Origin: Microbacterium psychrotolerans
GTDB taxonomy: Bacteria; Actinomycetota; Actinomycetes; Actinomycetales; Microbacteriaceae
Direction of reading: 5' to 3'
Assembly: GCF_031085295.1 (NCBI RefSeq)
Contig: NZ_JAVFWO010000005.1
Coordinates: forward strand, 305,626-369,625
DNA: 64,000 bases
Shown piece after piece: positions 7,462 to 15,343 of this stretch. Every line of letters starts with the position of its first letter. Positions within the stretch are counted from its first letter, which is position 1. A model generated the notes under the pieces. It worked only from the letters and a program-made list of their open reading frames with translations. It had not been told where the DNA came from and made no database searches. The position numbers and the translations under genes were made by a program.

Positions 7462-9587
7462 CCGACACCGCCCCGCAGCCCATCGACCTCGATGCCCTTC
7501 CGGAGGAAGACGACCACGACGAAGCTCTCACCACGTTCCGCGCCCGGGTCGGTGCGTTCGAACTCCACTGGTCGGTCGACGCCCCGCTGTCGGTGGTGAT
7601 GACCTCGTCTAGCCACGTGGGTCGCGCTGGGGTCGGACTGATCGAGGTGCTCACGTCCGCAGAGCAGCGGGGCCGCACGAGCCAGGCCTACTGGCGATCG
7701 GCGGTGGGTGAGCGGTTGCGGGTGCAGGGCTCGCATATCACCTCCGACGGGGGTGCCGAGCGAGCCGTCATCGTGCAGACCGATGCGGTGAGCGGGCTCG
7801 AAGTGCGCTCGACCGTCACTGCTCCGCGAGGAACGACGGCACTGCGGATCGAGAGCGTGGTGCGCAACGCGGGACGCGAACCCGTCGTGCTGACGGCGGT
7901 CTCCTCGGCCACGATCGGCATCGGCCGATCCAGCTCCGACCTCGATCGGGTCACCTGGGGGAGCGCGGCGAGCGAATGGCTCGCAGAAGACCGATGGCGC
8001 GAGACCCCCGTGCGGGAGCTGCTTCCCGACATCTCGCTGCCGTTCCATGGCCAGGACGGGCGCGGTCACGCCGGCGTCACGAGCCACGGGGCATGGTCGA
8101 GCGGCGAGCACCTGCCGTGCGGGTATCTCGTGCGCGGCGACGGCGAGGCGCTGGCCTGGCAGATCGAGACCAGCGCAGGCTGGCACGCCGATCTGTCGCA
8201 GACCCGCAACGGCGGCGTGCTGTCGCTCCTGGGTCCGACCGACCTGGAGCACCAGTTCGCCCACGAACTGCTTCCAGGGGAAAGCTTCACCGCCGTGCCC
8301 GTCGCCATCGCCGCCTCCGCCGAGGCCCGCGACGGTGTGATCGCCGGACTGACGCGCTACCGCCGTTGGCTTCGGCGTGATGTCGCCGGTGAGGCGCTGC
8401 CGGTCGTGTACAACGACTTCATGAACACGCTCATGGGGCAGCCGACGACCGAGCAGCTGCTGCCGCTGATCCGTGGGGCCGCCGCGGCGGGCGCCGAGGT
8501 GTTCTGCATCGATGCGGGATGGTTCGCCGATCCCGCGATCGGCGATTGGTGGTCCACTGTCGGGGAGTGGCGTGAAGCGACCGCCCGCTTCGGCGAAGGA
8601 GGCCTGCGCCGTGTCATCGACGAAATCCACCGACAGGGGATGTCGTCCGGACTCTGGCTCGAGCCCGAGGTCGTCGGCGTCGACAGTCCGGCGGCCGCGC
8701 GGCTTCCCGACGAGGCCTTCTTCCAGCGGTTCGGCCGGCGGGTGCAGGAGGACCGCCGCTACCACCTGGACTTCCGGCATCCTGCCGTCCGGGGCCACCT
8801 CGACGCGACGGTCGACCACTTGGTCGAGGAATACGGCATCCGCTATCTGAAACTCGACTACAACATCAACCCGGGCGCCGGCACCGAGCGCAACGCGACC
8901 ACGGCGGGCGATGGGCTGCTCGCTCACACCCGGGCCTTCCAGGACTGGCTCGTGCGCGTGCAGCAGCGGCATCCGTCGCTGCGTATCGAGAACTGCAGCT
9001 CGGGCGCCATGCGCGCCGACTACGCACTGCTCTCAGTCACGCACCTGCAGTCCACGAGCGATCAGCAGGACTTCCTCCTGTACCCGCCGATCGCGGCGTC
9101 GGCGCCGGCATCCATCCTTCCCGAGCAATGCGGCAACTGGGCGTACCCGTCGTCCGAGATGAGCGACGACGAGACGGCGTTCACGCTCGTGACAGGTCTG
9201 AGCGGCCGGCTTTATCTGTCGGGGTTCCTCGAAGAACTGCGTCCCGCACAACGCGATCGGGTTGCCGAGGCCGTGGCGCTGCACAAGGCGCTTCGCGGAG
9301 AACTGGCCGACGCGACTCCGTTCTGGCCGCTGGGGCTTCCCGCCTGGGACGCGCCGACCGTATGTCTTGGGCTGCGCACCGGCTCGGGCGACCTGCTGTT
9401 CGTCTGGGATCGGGATGCCGCGCCGGCGGCGTTCACCCTCCCCGATGTCTCGGGCGAGGTCGAGGTGCTGTTCCCCGCTGCGCCTACCGACGGCTCCGGG
9501 TGGCGGCTCGCGACCACGGTGGCAGGATTGTCCGTGGCCACATCGGCAGGGCTGGGAGCGCGCGTGCTCAAGGTGCGCCGTGGCTGA
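7458..9587 (+). CDS. GH36 alpha-galactosidase
   Basis: The 709-residue protein has the length and layout of bacterial cytoplasmic GH36 enzymes: an N-terminal beta-supersandwich, a central barrel and a C-terminal beta domain. The catalytic signatures are visible: YLKLDYNINPG puts the nucleophile at Asp467, ENCSSGAMRADY follows, and STSDQQD puts the acid/base at Asp535. It would remove terminal alpha-galactose from imported oligosaccharides such as raffinose-type sugars or galactosylated plant glycans. There is no signal peptide, in keeping with hydrolysis after uptake. The GTG start overlaps the previous stop (GTGA), and the 3' end overlaps the next gene by 8 bases. Confidence 0.92.
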   Translation: MTDTAPQPIDLDALPEEDDHDEALTTFRARVGAFELHWSVDAPLSVVMTSSSHVGRAGVGLIEVLTSAEQRGRTSQAYWRSAVGERLRVQGSHITSDGGAERAVIVQTDAVSGLEVRSTVTAPRGTTALRIESVVRNAGREPVVLTAVSSATIGIGRSSSDLDRVTWGSAASEWLAEDRWRETPVRELLPDISLPFHGQDGRGHAGVTSHGAWSSGEHLPCGYLVRGDGEALAWQIETSAGWHADLSQTRNGGVLSLLGPTDLEHQFAHELLPGESFTAVPVAIAASAEARDGVIAGLTRYRRWLRRDVAGEALPVVYNDFMNTLMGQPTTEQLLPLIRGAAAAGAEVFCIDAGWFADPAIGDWWSTVGEWREATARFGEGGLRRVIDEIHRQGMSSGLWLEPEVVGVDSPAAARLPDEAFFQRFGRRVQEDRRYHLDFRHPAVRGHLDATVDHLVEEYGIRYLKLDYNINPGAGTERNATTAGDGLLAHTRAFQDWLVRVQQRHPSLRIENCSSGAMRADYALLSVTHLQSTSDQQDFLLYPPIAASAPASILPEQCGNWAYPSSEMSDDETAFTLVTGLSGRLYLSGFLEELRPAQRDRVAEAVALHKALRGELADATPFWPLGLPAWDAPTVCLGLRTGSGDLLFVWDRDAAPAAFTLPDVSGEVEVLFPAAPTDGSGWRLATTVAGLSVATSAGLGARVLKVRRG

Positions 9588-10479
9588 GCCCGGGTCGATC
9601 CTCCCCGGCCGGGTGTTCATCGACGACCGCGGCAGGACGGCGCAGCTGCACGGCATCGGGCTGCAGCGGATCGGCGACCGCTGGTACGCGTGGGGTGAGG
9701 ACAAGGCAGCGCACGATCGGTTCACCGCCGTCGCCTGCTACTCGTCGATCGACCTGGCCAGCTGGCGTTTCGAGGGTGACGCACTGACCTCCGCCGCCGG
9801 CGACATCGCACCGGACCGGATCGTCGAGCGCCCGAAGGTCCTACAGCGACCCGACGGCAGGTGGGTTATGTTCTTGCACGTCGACAGCCAGGACTACTCC
9901 TTCGCGCGAGTCGGCTACGCGGTGGCCGATCGACCCGAAGGCCCCTATGAGTACGTGCGCAGTGAGCGCCCGCTCGGCAACCTCAGCCGCGACATCGGAG
10001 TGTTCCAGGAGGACGGTGTCGCATACCTGCTGTCGGAGGACCGCGACAACGGTCTCCACATCTATCGCCTGCGTGAGGACTACCTCGGAGTCGACTCGAT
10101 TGTGACGACCCTGCGGCAGCAGGCGAAGCCCGAGATCGGCTACGAATCGCCCGCGGTCGTCCGCCATCGAGGGCGGTACCACCTGTTCGGCTCGGATCTG
10201 ACCGGCTGGAGCATGAACGACAACATGTGCACCAGTGCGGACTCGCTCGCGGGTCCATGGGCGGACTGGCAGCCGATCGCCGCGCTCGGCGCGCGCACAT
10301 TCGAATCGCAGGTGAGCGTCGTAGCCGCCGTCGGCGACGGCGTCGTGTACATCGGAGACCGCTGGACCCCCGACGACCTGGCCGAATCGCCCGCCGTCTG
10401 GCTGCCCCTGCGGTTCGACGACGGCCATCCCCGCCTGCAGTGGCGTGAGGCCTGGAGCATCGAGGAGCTGTACGCATGA
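9580..10479 (+). CDS. GH43-like five-bladed propeller glycosidase
   Basis: The 299-residue product resembles the GH43 branch that opens with a G-R-V-F-I-D-D strand followed by an LHGIG segment and a YAWGED strand. In canonical GH43 enzymes the general base Asp lies close to the N-terminus in an (N)PDP motif, which is absent here, as in the exo-beta-1,3-galactanase-like subfamilies. A likely general acid is the Glu in GYESPAVV (about residue 189). It is cytoplasmic (no signal) and could act on galactan or arabinogalactan side chains. The GTG at 9580 overlaps the GH36 gene by 8 bases; no strong ribosome-binding site is apparent, consistent with coupled translation. Exact substrate is unknown. 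Confidence 0.75.
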   Translation: MAEPGSILPGRVFIDDRGRTAQLHGIGLQRIGDRWYAWGEDKAAHDRFTAVACYSSIDLASWRFEGDALTSAAGDIAPDRIVERPKVLQRPDGRWVMFLHVDSQDYSFARVGYAVADRPEGPYEYVRSERPLGNLSRDIGVFQEDGVAYLLSEDRDNGLHIYRLREDYLGVDSIVTTLRQQAKPEIGYESPAVVRHRGRYHLFGSDLTGWSMNDNMCTSADSLAGPWADWQPIAALGARTFESQVSVVAAVGDGVVYIGDRWTPDDLAESPAVWLPLRFDDGHPRLQWREAWSIEELYA

Positions 10480-11444
10480 GAGCCGCACTGCTGATGAATC
10501 CCGCGCTCGTCCCCTTCGTGTTCGGCGACGTGGAGAGGTCACGGCTCGAGAAGATCCTCGAGATCGACACGACTCAGGCGGTGACCTCGATCGCCGATGT
10601 CCCGGCGCGATCGGATGTCGAACTGCTCATCACGGGCTGGGGCGTGACCTCCATCGCCCGCGAGGGCCTCGACGGATTCCCGTCGCTGCGCGCGATCGTC
10701 CACTGGGGCGGCGGCGTCGGCTTCCTCGACGCGGAGGCAACCGCGCGCGGCATCCGGGTGTCGTCGGCGCGAGCCGCGAACGCGATCCCGGTCGCCGAGT
10801 TCACCGTCGCGATGATCACGCTCGCTGCGAAGGACGCCTTCTGGGCGTCGCGCAGGTACTGTGCCGAGCAGCGGTTCATCGATCGCGAGGCCGAGTTCCC
10901 CCGCACCGGGCTCTACCGATCGACCATCGGCATCGTCGGCGCCTCGACGATCGGCTCGCTGGTCATGGAGAGGCTCGCAGAGGCGGATGTCGACATTCTG
11001 CTCTTCGATCCCTACGCGACCGTCGAGACCGCCGATCGTGTCGGCGCCGAGCTCGTCGCCGATCTGTGCGAGCTCGCGGCTCGGAGCGACGTCCTGTCGA
11101 TCCATGCTCCCGAGACGCCGGCGACGATCCGGATGATCTCGGCCGAGGTACTCGCGGCGCTTCCGGACGGGGCGACGGTCGTCAACACTGCACGCGGCGC
11201 TCTCATCGATCAGCCGGCTCTCGTCGGGCACCTGCAGCGCGGTCGGCTGCGTGCGATCCTCGATGTCACCGATCCCGATGTCCTCGAGCCGGGGCATCCG
11301 CTGTACACCCTGCCCAACGTCTTCCTCACGCCTCACCTGGCCGGGTCGATGGGGAGCGAGTTGCGCCGCCTGGGTGAGGCGGCTCTGGCCGAGATCGAGC
11401 GGTTCGTGGCCGGCCGGCCCTTCGCCCACCCGATGCAGCCGTGA
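10476..11444 (+). CDS. D-2-hydroxyacid dehydrogenase family protein
   Basis: The 322-residue protein shows the two-lobed D-isomer-specific 2-hydroxyacid dehydrogenase fold. The dinucleotide loop is GIVGASTIGS (about residues 149-158), in which Ser replaces the middle Gly of the usual GxGxxG. Catalytic Arg is in NTARGALID, the acidic partner lies in the DVTDPDVLEPGHPL segment, and the proton-relay His is in TPHLAGS. It would reduce a 2-keto acid or oxidise a 2-hydroxy acid with NAD(P). Its place between two GH43 genes, with ATGA and GTGA overlaps, implies a role in processing a sugar acid released from the imported glycan; that is inference. It could also be a glyoxylate/hydroxypyruvate reductase relative. 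Confidence 0.85.
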   Translation: MRAALLMNPALVPFVFGDVERSRLEKILEIDTTQAVTSIADVPARSDVELLITGWGVTSIAREGLDGFPSLRAIVHWGGGVGFLDAEATARGIRVSSARAANAIPVAEFTVAMITLAAKDAFWASRRYCAEQRFIDREAEFPRTGLYRSTIGIVGASTIGSLVMERLAEADVDILLFDPYATVETADRVGAELVADLCELAARSDVLSIHAPETPATIRMISAEVLAALPDGATVVNTARGALIDQPALVGHLQRGRLRAILDVTDPDVLEPGHPLYTLPNVFLTPHLAGSMGSELRRLGEAALAEIERFVAGRPFAHPMQP

Positions 11445-13057
11445 GCGCGGCCGGCGCGCCGGCGGCCTCTGTGCCCGCTCTCCGAAATCCCATCCTCCGC
11501 GGCTTCAACCCCGACCCGTCGATTCTGCGCGTCGGGTCGGACTACTACATCGCCACGAGCACGTTCGAGTACCACCCGGCCGTGCGCCTGCATCACTCGA
11601 CCGACCTCGCGCACTGGTCGGCCATCGGCCACGCGCTCGAGGTCGGTTTCGACCTGCGCGGCATCCCGGACTCGGGAGGAGTGTGGGCGCCTAGCCTGTC
11701 GTATGCGGACGGCCTGTTCTGGCTGGCGTTCTCCGTCGTGCGCACCATGGACGGCGACGACAAGGACATCGACAACTACCTCGTCACCGCGAGCTCGATG
11801 ACGGGGCCGTGGAGCGAGCCGGTGCACCTGGGCTCCCGTGGCTTCGATTTCTCGTTCTTCCACGACGCCGATGGAACGCATTGGATCGTCGGAGTGCAGT
11901 GGGACCACAGGCCCGAGCATCCGTCGTTCTCTGGTCTCGTGCTCGAGCAGTACCTGCCCGATGAGCAGCGCACGGCCGGCGAGACGACCCTTCTCTACCG
12001 CGAGGAGGGACTGGTCGAAGGACCCAACCTGTACAGGATCGGCGACTGGTACTACCTGCTGATCGCCGCCGGCGGCACCGGTTGGAACCATGGCGTCACG
12101 ATCGCGCGATCGCGCGCCCTGCACGGACCGTATGAACGTGACCCGCGGGAGGCGGTGCTCACCACCCGCGACGCCCCCGGGCATCCGCTGCAGAAGGCCG
12201 GGCACGGCGAGCTCGTCCAGACCCGGGCGGGCGACTGGCTCCTGGTGCATCTCGCGAGCCGCCCCACCCTGCATCTCGGCGAGCGGTACAGCACGCTGGG
12301 ACGGGAGACCTGCCTGCAGCGCGTCGAGATCGACGACGCGGGCTGGCTCCGACTGGTCGGCGGCGGGCATCACGCCAAGGTGGTGGTCGGGTGGGAGGAC
12401 GCCGAGGTCGAGGACGACCCCGACCCTGCGCCCCGGGAATGGGTGGACGATTTCGACGCACCCGTTCTCGACTCCGTCCGCTGGTCCACGCTGCGCGGGC
12501 CGCTGCCGCCGGCGACCGCCGATCTCCTCGCGCGGCCCGGGTGGCTGGCATTGCGCGGCGGGCATTCGCCGGCCTCCGTCTTCGACCAGTCGATGATCCT
12601 CACACGGGTGGAGGAGCACGAGGCCGAGTTGGAGATCCTGATCGACTCCGACCCGCGGAGTCCTCGCGAGGCGGCGGGTGTCATCGCCTGGTACGACCGA
12701 GCCGGCTGGATCTGGCTGCAGGTCACGTACGACGCCGAGAACGGACGCCACCTCCGCGTGGTGCAGCGCGACGGCGTGAGCGCTCGTTCGGCTCCGATCG
12801 TCGTCCCTGACGGGCCGCTCCGCCTGCGCGCCTCCCTCGCCGGTCCAAGGCTCACCTTCGCGTGGGCCGAGCAGACGGGGGAGTGGCGTGAGGTTCCAGG
12901 GGTCTTCCCGGCCTGGACGCTGTCGGACGATCACGGCCCGCGACTGCGCTTCACGGGGCTCTTTCTCGGCGTGCGCGCCGACGACCTTGACGGCCGCGGG
13001 TGGCGGGCCGACATCGACTACGCCCGCATGCGCTTCGTCGAGGCAGACCACCGCTGA
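11441..13057 (+). CDS. GH43 beta-xylosidase / alpha-L-arabinofuranosidase
   Basis: The 538-residue enzyme has the XynB-type layout: an N-terminal five-bladed propeller (about residues 15-320) and a C-terminal concanavalin-like beta-sandwich (about 335-535). The general base is the Asp in GFNPDPSILR, the pKa-modulating Asp lies in the FFHDADGTHW region, and the acid is the Glu in LVEGPNLYRIG. It would release xylose or arabinose from xylo-oligosaccharides or arabinosyl side chains in the cytoplasm. GTG at 11441 overlaps the previous stop by four bases. It is the last gene of the operon; only 9 bases separate its stop from that of the convergent MFS gene. Confidence 0.9.
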   Translation: MSAAGAPAASVPALRNPILRGFNPDPSILRVGSDYYIATSTFEYHPAVRLHHSTDLAHWSAIGHALEVGFDLRGIPDSGGVWAPSLSYADGLFWLAFSVVRTMDGDDKDIDNYLVTASSMTGPWSEPVHLGSRGFDFSFFHDADGTHWIVGVQWDHRPEHPSFSGLVLEQYLPDEQRTAGETTLLYREEGLVEGPNLYRIGDWYYLLIAAGGTGWNHGVTIARSRALHGPYERDPREAVLTTRDAPGHPLQKAGHGELVQTRAGDWLLVHLASRPTLHLGERYSTLGRETCLQRVEIDDAGWLRLVGGGHHAKVVVGWEDAEVEDDPDPAPREWVDDFDAPVLDSVRWSTLRGPLPPATADLLARPGWLALRGGHSPASVFDQSMILTRVEEHEAELEILIDSDPRSPREAAGVIAWYDRAGWIWLQVTYDAENGRHLRVVQRDGVSARSAPIVVPDGPLRLRASLAGPRLTFAWAEQTGEWREVPGVFPAWTLSDDHGPRLRFTGLFLGVRADDLDGRGWRADIDYARMRFVEADHR

Positions 13058-13066
13058 TCCGCGGTG

Positions 13067-14221
13067 CTACCGGCGAATCACGAGCGCTCCGCCCACGGCG
13101 CAGACAGCCGCCATCACGAACGCCATGGTCGCGTACGACCCCAGCGCCGTCGCCAGCAGGGCGGCCGCTCCCGGTGCCAGCGCGGTGAGCGCCGTCACGG
13201 GTGCGGCCAGGACGCCGTTGATCCTGCCGTACGACTCCGCGCCCCAGCGATCGGCCACCGCGGACGCCTGGACGAGGGTGAGTGCGCCGCGGATCGCTCC
13301 CGCGACGAGGGCGGTCGCGAAGATCGCGACCGGGCTGTCCACCACGCCATAGGCCACCAGCGCTCCCGCGCCGAGCACGCCGACGCTGGTCGCGGCCATC
13401 CACGCCGGGGCGGTGTGGGGGATGGCGAGATAGAGCAGGCGGCCGAGCACTTGCCCCGCGCCGATGAGTGCGAGCACCCAGGCGGCGGTCTGCAGATCCA
13501 TCCCTTTCTGGATGGTCGCGGGAACGGCGGACAGGGTGACCGCGTACAGCGAGAACGACATGAGAGCGAACGAGCTCGCGACCATCCAGAAGCGCATCGA
13601 CCGCAGGACGCGTCGAGCCGCGCCGTTCCCGGCCGGTCCATCCTCGACATGCTCCCAGCGGCTCTCCACGGTGAGGGCGTACGTGGGGAGCGCGACGGCC
13701 GCGAGAATCAAGGCCAGCACGAGGAACGACATCCTCCAGCCCACCTGAAGGACGAGCCAGCCGGTGAGCGGCGCGAAGATCGTCGACGCGAGGCCGCCGG
13801 CGAGCGTGACCAGCGTGAGCGGGCCGCGACGCGCCGCTCGGTAGCGATGCGTGATGACGGTGAACGCAGCCTGATACAGCACAGCGGACTGCGCCGCCCC
13901 GCAGACGAGCCAAGCGGCGGTGAAGGTCCAGATCGTCGGCGATGCGGCCGCGACGAGCAGGGCGACGGTTCCGACGACCGTGGCGGTCACCATGACGCGT
14001 CGCGGATGCCGATCCAGCCGACGCCCGACCGGGATGGCGCACGCGGCCGAGGTCAGCAGGCCGGCGGTGATGGCGACGAACACCGCATCATCGCCCCACC
14101 CGGTGTCATCGGCGATCGCCGGCGCGGCGACCAGGACGGCGTAGTAGAGCACTCCCCACGCGACGATCTGGGTGAAGGCGAGCGCCGCCAGTCCTGTGGG
14201 GGATCGCGGGTGCGCGGGCAT
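13067..14221 (-). CDS. MFS transporter of the arsenic island
   Basis: The 384-residue protein has about 12 hydrophobic segments and a typical MFS loop between helices 2 and 3 (PVGRRLDRHPRR at about residues 63-74). Its ATG (14221-14219) overlaps the aquaporin stop in ATGA, so it forms the last gene of an arsR-aquaporin-MFS unit. Because the island lacks ArsB and Acr3, this carrier is a good candidate for exporting an arsenical, in the sense of ArsJ or ArsK, but no glyceraldehyde-3-phosphate dehydrogenase gene accompanies it, so ArsJ itself is not supported. The substrate is unknown. Confidence 0.8.
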   Translation of the reverse strand: MPAHPRSPTGLAALAFTQIVAWGVLYYAVLVAAPAIADDTGWGDDAVFVAITAGLLTSAACAIPVGRRLDRHPRRVMVTATVVGTVALLVAAASPTIWTFTAAWLVCGAAQSAVLYQAAFTVITHRYRAARRGPLTLVTLAGGLASTIFAPLTGWLVLQVGWRMSFLVLALILAAVALPTYALTVESRWEHVEDGPAGNGAARRVLRSMRFWMVASSFALMSFSLYAVTLSAVPATIQKGMDLQTAAWVLALIGAGQVLGRLLYLAIPHTAPAWMAATSVGVLGAGALVAYGVVDSPVAIFATALVAGAIRGALTLVQASAVADRWGAESYGRINGVLAAPVTALTALAPGAAALLATALGSYATMAFVMAAVCAVGGALVIRR

Positions 14222-14910
14222 CAGCCGTGCGCGACGACCGGCTCGGGAACCGTCACCGGGAAGAGCGCGCGGACGAGGCCCCATCCCACGGCCGCCCCGA
14301 CGAGCTGTGCGGCGATGAACGGCAGCGCCGACATCGGTGCGATGCCTGCGAATGTGTCGGTGAACATACGGCCGATCGTGATCGCGGGGTTCGCGAAGCT
14401 CGTGGATGACGTGAAGAAGTAGGCCGCACCGATGTACGCGCCGACGGCGGGTGCCGCGAGCTGGCTGCGGCCGGTGCGGACGAGCGCGAAGATCACGAGG
14501 ATCAGCCCCGCCGTCGCGACCGCTTCGGCGAGCAGGAGGTGCCATCCCGAGCGGTCAGTGGTGCTCCAGCTGACGGCGGGCTCCGCGAACATCAGGTTCG
14601 CGAGGATGGCGCCGGCGACGCATCCGAGCACCTGGCTGGGCAGGTAGATCGCCGCCGTCGACCAGCGGCGGCGATGGAGGAGGACGTCGACCACCGTCAC
14701 GACGGGATTGAAGTGGGCGCCCGAGACGGACGCGAACACCAGGATCAGCACCGCGAGCCCGAGGGCGGTCGCGAAGGCGTTCTCGAAGAGCTGCAGTCCG
14801 ACGTCGCCGGGCGACAGCCGCTGCGCGGCGATGCCCGACCCGACGACGACGGCGGCGAGCCCCGCGCTGCCGAGGAACTCGCCGGCAGTCGCGCGCGCGA
14901 TGCGGCTCAC
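14221..14910 (-). CDS. MIP family aquaporin/aquaglyceroporin (AqpS-like) of the arsenic island
   Basis: The 229-residue channel carries both half-helix signatures of the family, NPV at about residues 68-70 (HFNPVVTVVD) and NPA at 175-177 (SFANPAITIGR), plus six membrane helices. Some bacterial ars operons use such a channel (AqpS) in place of an arsenite pump, so that As(III) made by arsenate reductase leaves down its gradient. The GTG start at 14910 overlaps the arsR stop in GTGA; a much longer open frame upstream is not used because it would run through arsR. The role in arsenic is inferred from the operon. Confidence 0.88.
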   Translation of the reverse strand: MSRIARATAGEFLGSAGLAAVVVGSGIAAQRLSPGDVGLQLFENAFATALGLAVLILVFASVSGAHFNPVVTVVDVLLHRRRWSTAAIYLPSQVLGCVAGAILANLMFAEPAVSWSTTDRSGWHLLLAEAVATAGLILVIFALVRTGRSQLAAPAVGAYIGAAYFFTSSTSFANPAITIGRMFTDTFAGIAPMSALPFIAAQLVGAAVGWGLVRALFPVTVPEPVVAHG

Positions 14911-15257
14911 GACGCGACGAGGAGCTGCGAGATACGGTCGAGGGCGCCGGGCACGAGCTTGAAGTATGCCCAGGTGCCGCGCTTGCTGCGTGTCAGGAAG
15001 CCGGCGGTGGTGAGGATCTTGAGGTGGTGCGAGACCGTTGGCTGGCTGAGGCCGACCGGCTCGATCAGGTCGCAGACGCAGGCTTCCGAGTCTTCGGATG
15101 CGGCCACGATCGACAGCAGGCGCAGTCGGGCGGGGTCGGCGAGTGCTTTCATCGTCGTCGCCAGTTGCTCCGCTTCCGCCGCGGTCAGTGGTTCGCGCAC
15201 CAGGGGCGCGCAGCAGGCTGCCGCGCTGACATCGGTCACCTCGAGCATCGTGGTCAT
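14907..15257 (-). CDS. arsR: ArsR-family metalloregulator with cysteine pairs
   Basis: This 116-residue winged helix-turn-helix repressor has the recognition helix at about residues 65-82 (GLSQPTVSHHLKIL). Cys60 and Cys62 (EACVCDL) sit in the usual metalloid-binding position before that helix, and a second pair, Cys15-Cys16, lies near the N-terminus. Binding of As(III) or Sb(III) would release it from DNA. It is the first gene of the minus-strand unit with the aquaporin and MFS genes and diverges from the flavoprotein gene. A perfect TATCGA-N6-TCGATA operator begins two bases upstream of its ATG, so autoregulation is very likely. Confidence 0.93.
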   Translation of the reverse strand: MTTMLEVTDVSAAACCAPLVREPLTAAEAEQLATTMKALADPARLRLLSIVAASEDSEACVCDLIEPVGLSQPTVSHHLKILTTAGFLTRSKRGTWAYFKLVPGALDRISQLLVAS

Positions 15258-15258
15258 A

Positions 15259-15276
15259 TATCGAGGTTAGTCGATA
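15259..15276. promoter_or_regulatory. ArsR operator copy 1 (TATCGA-N6-TCGATA)
   Basis: A perfect inverted repeat with 6-bp arms and a 6-base spacer, starting 2 bases upstream of the arsR start codon. A half site TCGATA follows at 15287-15292. The position would block transcription of arsR itself. Confidence 0.8.
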
Positions 15277-15309
15277 TTGACAGATGTCGATAGATGGGCT
15301 CACAATCAG

Positions 15310-15327
15310 TATCGACGCTCATCGATA
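15310..15327. promoter_or_regulatory. ArsR operator copy 2 (TATCGA-N6-TCGATA)
   Basis: The second copy has identical arms and spacer length and lies 51 bases from the first, 16 bases before the flavoprotein GTG. Two identical operators in the divergent region suggest that one ArsR controls both directions. Confidence 0.8.
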
Positions 15328-15343
15328 TCCGTTGGAGGATGCT

